From contig JABDPQ010000064.1 in NCBI GenBank assembly GCA_013042695.1, positions 1-10,038 on the forward strand: DNA of 10,038 nt, read 5' to 3'. Below are positions 6,078-10,038 of the stretch, in pieces. Source of the DNA: Desulfobacterales bacterium. GTDB taxonomy: Bacteria > Desulfobacterota > Desulfobulbia > Desulfobulbales > Desulfocapsaceae. Position numbers and translations under genes: made by a program. The notes under the pieces were generated by a model. That model did not search any database and was not told the DNA's origin. It worked only from the letters and a program-made list of their open reading frames with translations. Each line of letters opens with the position of its first letter. Within the stretch, counting starts at the first letter, position 1.

Positions 6078-6575
6078 CTAGTCCATCGGTATCACGGCAA
6101 AACCTTTCAACTGATAACCGACCAGAGAGATATAGCCATTTTTAACAATGGTAACCTCAGGTAGAACGTCTGTGTGTTCAATGCCCTGTTGCTTTGCGGC
6201 AATGCTGCATTGCTCGATAGTATAGCCAGCTGCAGACAATTTCTTTATCCACTCTTGTATTTTTACTTTTTTGCCAATCTCCTCTTCTAAAACGTAATGT
6301 GCTTCGATGGTGATATATCTACTCGCCGGGCCTCGAAAGCCGACTACTCCCTGTGTCGCAATACCAGCCCCCTTCATCTGAGAGATGGTACGGTCTATGA
6401 GATCCAGGCGCAATAGTAGCATGGAAGGATCACCAAGGCTGACGTCAAAATAGATATTTGCCTCAGAAACGCCCGCAAGCGCCCGGTCATTGTTGAAATT
6501 ATCATCGGCTATTACCGGTCGGCCCGACACGATGAGCAGCGGTAGTAGAAACAGCCAAGCGAGAAAATTTTTCAT
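6078..6575 (-). CDS. Exported DsrE/DsrF-family protein
   Basis: 165 aa with a cleavable signal peptide (MKNFLAWLFLLPLLIVSG, cut probably after VIA at about 23). The mature part resembles the DsrE/DsrF fold: VFDV-like strand IYFDVSLGDP 41-50, LLLRLDLIDRTISQM 53-67, VVGFRGPASRYI 77-88, a helix rich in Lys, and EQCSIAA at 121-127. Cys123 sits where sulfur-carrier DsrE proteins have their reactive cysteine. Known DsrE/TusD proteins pass persulfide sulfur in the cytoplasm, so an exported member is a variant and its role is not known to me. The Shine-Dalgarno GGAGGG lies 6 bases before ATG 6575. The gene is second in a three-gene operon, with gaps of about 20 and 2 bases to its neighbours. Confidence 0.85.
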   Translation of the reverse strand: MKNFLAWLFLLPLLIVSGRPVIADDNFNNDRALAGVSEANIYFDVSLGDPSMLLLRLDLIDRTISQMKGAGIATQGVVGFRGPASRYITIEAHYVLEEEIGKKVKIQEWIKKLSAAGYTIEQCSIAAKQQGIEHTDVLPEVTIVKNGYISLVGYQLKGFAVIPMD

Positions 6576-6594
6576 CGCCGTCCCTCCACTTTAT

Positions 6595-6948
6595 TTAGCA
6601 ACCAAGTTCCATCATCTTTTTTATTTTGATGGCTCTATTCTCATTGTCTTCGATGATATACCACACCTTTACCTGTTGTTTTTTCTCGAACTTATCTATC
6701 CCACTCACCCCCTCAAGTATGGTTTCAGGTATGAGTTGAATGGGTATGCGTTTTCCCTTGAGAGGACGAACGGATATGACCATATCCTGGATATTTACAC
6801 TACTGACAAGCCCACGGACAAACAATCTCTCTTCGGTTGACATTTCCTCGAAAGAATCATCAGCCCAGGCTTCTGGCGTTGTCACTCCTGCCCCCATCAG
6901 TAAGAATCCTGCACAAGCACAAATCAATAGCAGTCTGTTACTTATCAT
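6595..6948 (-). CDS. Small exported protein with a predicted beta-barrel (OB-like) domain, function unknown
   Basis: 117 aa from ATG 6948, with GGAGAG about 4 bases upstream. A GTG at 6960 would add four residues but overlaps the Shine-Dalgarno. There is a signal peptide up to about residue 29 (cut at AWA-DD). The mature part alternates short strands: VRGLVSSVN 44-52, DMVISVRPL 55-63, IPIQLIP 68-74, QQVKVWYII 91-99 and AIKIKKM 106-112. This suggests a small all-beta domain of the kind seen in periplasmic OB-fold proteins. The protein ends in ELGC, with Cys117 as its last residue, so the only mature cysteine is terminal. I do not recognise a named family with certainty. It is the first gene of the operon with the DsrE-family and NAPE-PLD-like genes. 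Confidence 0.75.
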   Translation of the reverse strand: MISNRLLLICACAGFLLMGAGVTTPEAWADDSFEEMSTEERLFVRGLVSSVNIQDMVISVRPLKGKRIPIQLIPETILEGVSGIDKFEKKQQVKVWYIIEDNENRAIKIKKMMELGC

Positions 6949-6980
6949 TTTTCTCTCCACTCATTGACACTCCCTTTCTC

Positions 6981-7008
6981 ATAAAAGAATAAAACCAATA
7001 GCTGACAA
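6981..7008 (-). promoter_or_regulatory. Candidate promoter for the exported DsrE/NAPE-PLD-like operon
   Basis: TTGTCA (7008-7003), a 16-base spacer and TTTTAT (6986-6981). An overlapping alternative is TTCGCA (7036-7031), a 17-base spacer and TATTAT (7013-7008). Both lie in the 262-base gap after dctM and upstream of the first gene at 6948. Read by eye; only one, or neither, may be real. Confidence 0.3.
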
Positions 7009-7222
7009 TAATAAACATCGTCTGGATAATTGCGAATTTCCCAAAAGAGGCATGCACCTTCGTGTCCCGTCAGCGCCAGTTCCACTACACTCATTTTGTC
7101 AATAGTGTTGCTGCTCAGCCAAAAGCAAAGGAAGGATTGATACACGTATGCTGAAGTAGGCGAGAATATGGTACGCGCAACAAAAAGATGAAAGCGGTGA
7201 TTTTTATCCTGTCCTCAAGGTG

Positions 7223-8509
7223 CTAGCCTCCCGTCAGGAGGTTTGGCAGCGTCAGCGATATAGCAGGGACGAAGGACACCAGCATTAAAGCCACTAAAAT
7301 CGCAATGTAAAAGGGCCAGATTGTTTTTACCGCATCCTCTAGTTTCACGCCTCCAACTGCACAACCGACAAACAGACACGCACCCACTGGAGGAGTGCAA
7401 AGCCCGAGTCCAAGATTAATTAATAATATCATGCCGAATTGATAAGGATCTATGCCAATGGAAATAGCGACCGGCAGAAAGATTGGCGTGCAGATAAGAA
7501 TCAGGGCGGCCATATCCATGATCATGCCGAGCAGCAGCAAGACCAGATTTATCATCAACAGAATTGCAATCGGGTTCTCTGAGATAGTCGTCAACAATCC
7601 CGCCATTTTCTGCGGCACCTGGTAAAATGTTAGCAGGTAGGCAAATGCACCGGCACAGGCAATCAGGATCATCACCATAGAGGTGGTCTTCACCGAGTTT
7701 ACCACAGCCAGTCTAAACTTCTCCCAGGTCAACGACCTGTAGACAATGATGGTAACGAGAAAAGCATAAATTGTTCCAAAAGCGCCAGATTCGGTAACGG
7801 TAAAAATGCCGCTGAGCACGCCGCCCACAATGATAACGGCAGTCATCAGCCCGGGAAGTGCAAAAATGAAGTGTTGAATTAAAACGACAAAACCCGGGAA
7901 GACTTCGGCTGAATAGCCCCGTTTTACCGCCACGATATAAGAAACAACGGCAAGACACAAACACATGAGGACTCCGGGAACGAAACCGGCAAGGAACAAT
8001 TTGGAAATGGAAATCCCGCCTCCTGCTGCAACCGCATAGATGATCATGTTGTGGCTCGGCGGGATAATGATTCCAGCAAGAGATGAGGTTACCGTCACAT
8101 TAACGGCGTAATCGTCATCATACCCTTTCTCTTTCATCACCGGGATCAAGATGGAACCAAGAGCAGAAATATCTGCAATCGCAGAGCCTGAGATACCCCC
8201 AAAGAGCATCGATGAGAAAACATTGACGATGCCGAGACCTCCACGCATGGCCCCAACGGCAGAAGAGGCAAAACGAACCAGCCTCATAGCGATGCCGCCA
8301 TGAAACATCAGTTCACCGGCAAAAATAAAAAACGGAATTGCCATCAACGCAAAAATGGAGATACCCGAAATTATTCGCTGAAAAGCGATCATCATCGGCA
8401 GCCCTTCGTAGTAAAAACACGAAACAGCGGCAACCCCAAGAGCAAATGCCACCGGCATACCGATAACGACACAAAATGCAAATATACCTAATAGTAATAG
8501 CAGGCCCAT
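7223..8509 (-). CDS. dctM: TRAP transporter large membrane subunit (DctM type)
   Basis: The ion-coupled transport subunit of a tripartite ATP-independent periplasmic transporter: 428 aa, about 12 membrane segments, the usual family length. Signature segments: IPFFIFAGELM 58-68, MLFGGISGSAIADISALGSI around 100-120, SLAGIIIPPSHNMIIYA about 142-158, TVTESGA about 235-241, GMIMDMAALILICTPIFLP in the second half, and LGLGLCTPPVG near residue 370. The two GxSGS / TPPxG re-entrant regions form the sodium and substrate sites. ATG 8509 has AGGAG some 10 bases upstream. It is the last gene of the dctP-dctQ-dctM operon, ends in LLTGG at 7223, and is separated from dctQ by 83 bases with a hairpin. The substrate is an organic acid by family; its identity is unknown. 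Confidence 0.95.
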   Translation of the reverse strand: MGLLLLLGIFAFCVVIGMPVAFALGVAAVSCFYYEGLPMMIAFQRIISGISIFALMAIPFFIFAGELMFHGGIAMRLVRFASSAVGAMRGGLGIVNVFSSMLFGGISGSAIADISALGSILIPVMKEKGYDDDYAVNVTVTSSLAGIIIPPSHNMIIYAVAAGGGISISKLFLAGFVPGVLMCLCLAVVSYIVAVKRGYSAEVFPGFVVLIQHFIFALPGLMTAVIIVGGVLSGIFTVTESGAFGTIYAFLVTIIVYRSLTWEKFRLAVVNSVKTTSMVMILIACAGAFAYLLTFYQVPQKMAGLLTTISENPIAILLMINLVLLLLGMIMDMAALILICTPIFLPVAISIGIDPYQFGMILLINLGLGLCTPPVGACLFVGCAVGGVKLEDAVKTIWPFYIAILVALMLVSFVPAISLTLPNLLTGG

Positions 8510-8580
8510 TAATCAAAAATCTCCTGTTTATTTAGCGCCTTATAACTTTTTATCTGGTCTTAATAAAAAAGATCGCAAAT

Positions 8581-8609
8581 GGACTTACCCCGTTATTCGG
8601 GGTGAGTCC
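8581..8609 (-). repeat. Intercistronic hairpin at the dctQ stop codon
   Basis: On the minus strand GGACTCACCCCG (8609-8598) pairs with CGGGGTAAGTCC (8592-8581). The stem has 12 positions with one C/A mismatch and a 5-base loop AATAA. The dctQ stop TAA (8595-8593) lies in the loop. A run of six T follows only after 10 bases (8570-8565), so it is not a canonical terminator, but it may partly stop transcription, or block mRNA decay or processing. Confidence 0.75.
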
Positions 8610-9117
8610 CTTGTTGATTTGTTCCGTTAAAAAAATGGATGAGATGGCCGATGGAAAACAGAACAATACATATTCCGCTCAACATAATCGGTATGGCCCG
8701 CAATCCTTCAGTCACATTGATGAGGGGGATCTCTGCTGGCCACCTGAACAGGGTCAACTTGTAGCCGTAGACGGTCATTATCAGACCAAATCCGGTCATG
8801 ATGATATGTGATAAAAACTCAAATATTCGCTGGACAGGCTTTGGGCTTATCTCACGAAACACCGAGACGCCCAGGTGCGTTTTTTTATGAATGCCGACGG
8901 AAGCACCGAGAAACCCAATATAAACGATTAGCAACAGGGAAACTTGTTCTACCCAGGTTGGCGTGGCATTGAGCACATAACGACCGAAAACCAGCCAGCC
9001 GAAGATGACAGTCAAAACGACAAGAGCTACACTCGTGAACAGCATATTGATATTGCTGATCAGATTTAAAAATCGGTCAAATAGTGATGTATTGCTCAAT
9101 GATTTATCTGTGGACAT
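8593..9117 (-). CDS. dctQ: TRAP transporter small membrane subunit (DctQ type)
   Basis: 174 aa with four membrane segments (about 22-48, 58-76, 101-121 and 142-163), the length and layout of the family. It holds the large subunit in the membrane and is required for transport. FGRYVLNATPTWVEQVSLLLIVYIGFLG (44-71) is the conserved first-loop region; the usual EE pair is EQ here. GASVGIHKKTHLGV follows. ATG 9117 has no clear Shine-Dalgarno. A 12-codon frame (9142-9104) overlaps the start in another frame. It lies 117 bases after the dctP stop, a gap that contains a strong hairpin, and its stop codon lies in the loop of a second one. Confidence 0.92.
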   Translation of the reverse strand: MSTDKSLSNTSLFDRFLNLISNINMLFTSVALVVLTVIFGWLVFGRYVLNATPTWVEQVSLLLIVYIGFLGASVGIHKKTHLGVSVFREISPKPVQRIFEFLSHIIMTGFGLIMTVYGYKLTLFRWPAEIPLINVTEGLRAIPIMLSGICIVLFSIGHLIHFFNGTNQQGTHPE

Positions 9118-9170
9118 TGGAAATACCCGATAGAATTTTCATCTACCCACGTGAATCAAACCGATAAATA

Positions 9171-9212
9171 ATCATCGATACCTCTTGATCACGAACAAAA
9201 GGCATCGATGAT
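9171..9212 (-). repeat. Long hairpin between dctP and dctQ
   Basis: On the minus strand ATCATCGATGCCTTTTG (9212-9196) pairs with CAAGAGGTATCGATGAT (9187-9171) around an 8-base loop. All 17 positions pair, two of them as G-U. The first 9 bp are perfect Watson-Crick pairs. It starts 22 bases after the dctP stop and ends 53 bases before the dctQ start. No T-tract follows. Chance is very unlikely for such a stem. A likely role is protecting the dctP mRNA end, or reducing read-through so that binding protein exceeds membrane subunits. Confidence 0.85.
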
Positions 9213-9234
9213 CATCTCCATTCTCAGAAAAATA

Positions 9235-10038
9235 TCACGGTGTGTTTTGAATCATCTCGACCAATGGTTTCAGGCCGGGATTATCAGACAGATATTTTTC
9301 ATATACCGGTTTCATCGCCATCTGGAATCCACTTTTGTCAGGTATTTCATTGACTGTGGAGCCACCTGCTTCCACTTTTTTCTTACTGGCTACTTCGCGC
9401 TCCTTCCAGAGCTTTCGTTGCAGCATGGCGGACTCTTGGGCTGCTTCCTTGAGGATTTTTTGATCTTCCATAGACAAGGATTTGTAGACGTCAGCATTAA
9501 TACACAAGGTCTCGGGAATGATCAGATGCTGAGAATTTGAGTAAAAAGGAGCGACTTCGAAGTGCCCGGTTGACTCAAAGGACGGATAGTTATTTTCAGC
9601 ACCGTCAACGACACCTGTTTTCAGCGACTGGTATACTTCGGCAAAAGCCATCGGAGAAGGATTTCCACCAAGTGCCGAAATCATTCCGGAATACAAATCA
9701 TTATTCATGACTCGGACTTTCATGCCAGCGACATCTGCAGGCTTGGTGATCGGCTTTTTGGAGTTATAAAATGAACGTGCTCCGGCGTCATACCATGCCA
9801 GGGGGACAAGACCAAATTTCGTCATACCCTCATTGATGATATCGCCCGCTTTCCCATCAAGAACACGCCACATGTGATCAGTGTCCTTAAAGATAAAAGG
9901 CAGAGAAACGACATTGGCCTCAGGAACGATTGGGCCCAGAGGTCCCAGATTAAAATTACCAATCTCCAATGCACCGGCACGCACCTGCTCAATGGCATCC
10001 GGCTGGCTGCCAAGAGTACCAGCGTGATACATCTTGAC
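9235..10038 (-). CDS. dctP: TRAP transporter substrate-binding protein (DctP type), 5' end beyond window
   Basis: The periplasmic binding protein that delivers an organic acid to DctQM. The frame is open to the right edge (last visible codons V-K), so the ATG at 10032 is internal. About 267 of an expected 330 residues are seen; the signal peptide and first strand are missing. Family segments, numbered from Met 10032: LPFIFKDTDHMWRVLDG 44-60, LAWYDAGARSFYNSKKPI 78-95 (Arg86), GMKVRVMNN 103-111 (Arg107, counterpart of the carboxylate-binding Arg147 of SiaP by remembered alignment), GGNPSPMAFAEVYQSLKTGVVDGAENN 122-148, and LIIPETLCIN 170-179. The C-terminal helix follows. Both conserved arginines are present, so the ligand should be a carboxylate. 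It is the upstream gene of the dctPQM operon, and the promoter lies outside the window. Confidence 0.95.
   Translation of the reverse strand, partial: VKMYHAGTLGSQPDAIEQVRAGALEIGNFNLGPLGPIVPEANVVSLPFIFKDTDHMWRVLDGKAGDIINEGMTKFGLVPLAWYDAGARSFYNSKKPITKPADVAGMKVRVMNNDLYSGMISALGGNPSPMAFAEVYQSLKTGVVDGAENNYPSFESTGHFEVAPFYSNSQHLIIPETLCINADVYKSLSMEDQKILKEAAQESAMLQRKLWKEREVASKKKVEAGGSTVNEIPDKSGFQMAMKPVYEKYLSDNPGLKPLVEMIQNTP

Noticed and set aside
6945..7145. Minus-strand frame of 66 codons before the exported operon
   Set aside because: It has no ribosome site that I can see and no domain. It spans the likely promoter region and overlaps the first codon of the next gene.
7227..7241. CCTCC/GGAGG hairpin at the end of dctM as a terminator
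   Set aside because: The stem has only five pairs, lies in the last codons, and no T-tract follows on the minus strand.
1..10038. CRISPR array, insertion sequence, tRNA, rRNA or prophage parts
   Set aside because: I looked for regularly spaced repeats, terminal inverted repeats with a transposase, cloverleaf sequences and phage genes on both strands and found none.

Overview
The window looks like a chromosomal stretch of a Gram-negative, respiring bacterium. The best guess, from remembered protein similarity only, is an anaerobic or sulfur-cycling sediment bacterium of the Desulfobacterota (Desulfobulbales-like). Supporting signs are a fused NuoCD next to NuoA and NuoB, a TRAP transporter, two lipobox lipoproteins, and an exported DsrE-family protein. 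Every gene I can support lies on the minus strand, so transcription runs from high to low coordinates. The two ends of the window cut through genes: nuoCD at the left and a dctP-type gene at the right.

Layout from right to left, in order of transcription. (1) 10038-7223 is a three-gene TRAP transporter operon: dctP (substrate-binding protein, 5' end missing), dctQ (small membrane subunit) and dctM (large membrane subunit). Each junction carries a strong RNA hairpin: a 17-bp stem between dctP and dctQ, and a 12-bp stem whose loop holds the dctQ stop codon. (2) 7222-6949 is a gap with candidate promoters. (3) 6948-4981 is a tight three-gene operon for exported proteins: a 117-aa small beta-rich protein, a 165-aa DsrE-family protein with a signal peptide, and a 364-aa lipoprotein of the NAPE-PLD-like metallo-beta-lactamase family. 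(4) A 71-aa lipoprotein follows at 4883-4668. (5) A convincing sigma70-type promoter at 4553-4525 precedes a two-gene operon of a cation diffusion facilitator transporter and a low-specificity threonine aldolase (4445-2567, separated by one base). (6) 2566-1795 is about 770 bases with no credible gene; it holds inverted repeats and a candidate nuo promoter. (7) 1794-1 is the start of a complex I operon, nuoA-nuoB-nuoCD, with overlapping or nearly touching genes.

How they work together: NuoA, NuoB and NuoCD begin the proton-pumping NADH:quinone oxidoreductase. The rest of that operon lies beyond the left edge. The TRAP system imports an organic acid driven by an ion gradient, but its substrate cannot be read from the sequence. 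The DsrE / NAPE-PLD-like operon is the most interesting part. It places a sulfur-relay-type fold and a phospholipase-D-like metallohydrolase together in the cell envelope, with no role that I can assign. The hydrolase also has Gln where the mammalian enzyme has a zinc-binding His. I found no mobile elements, CRISPR arrays, tRNA or rRNA genes.
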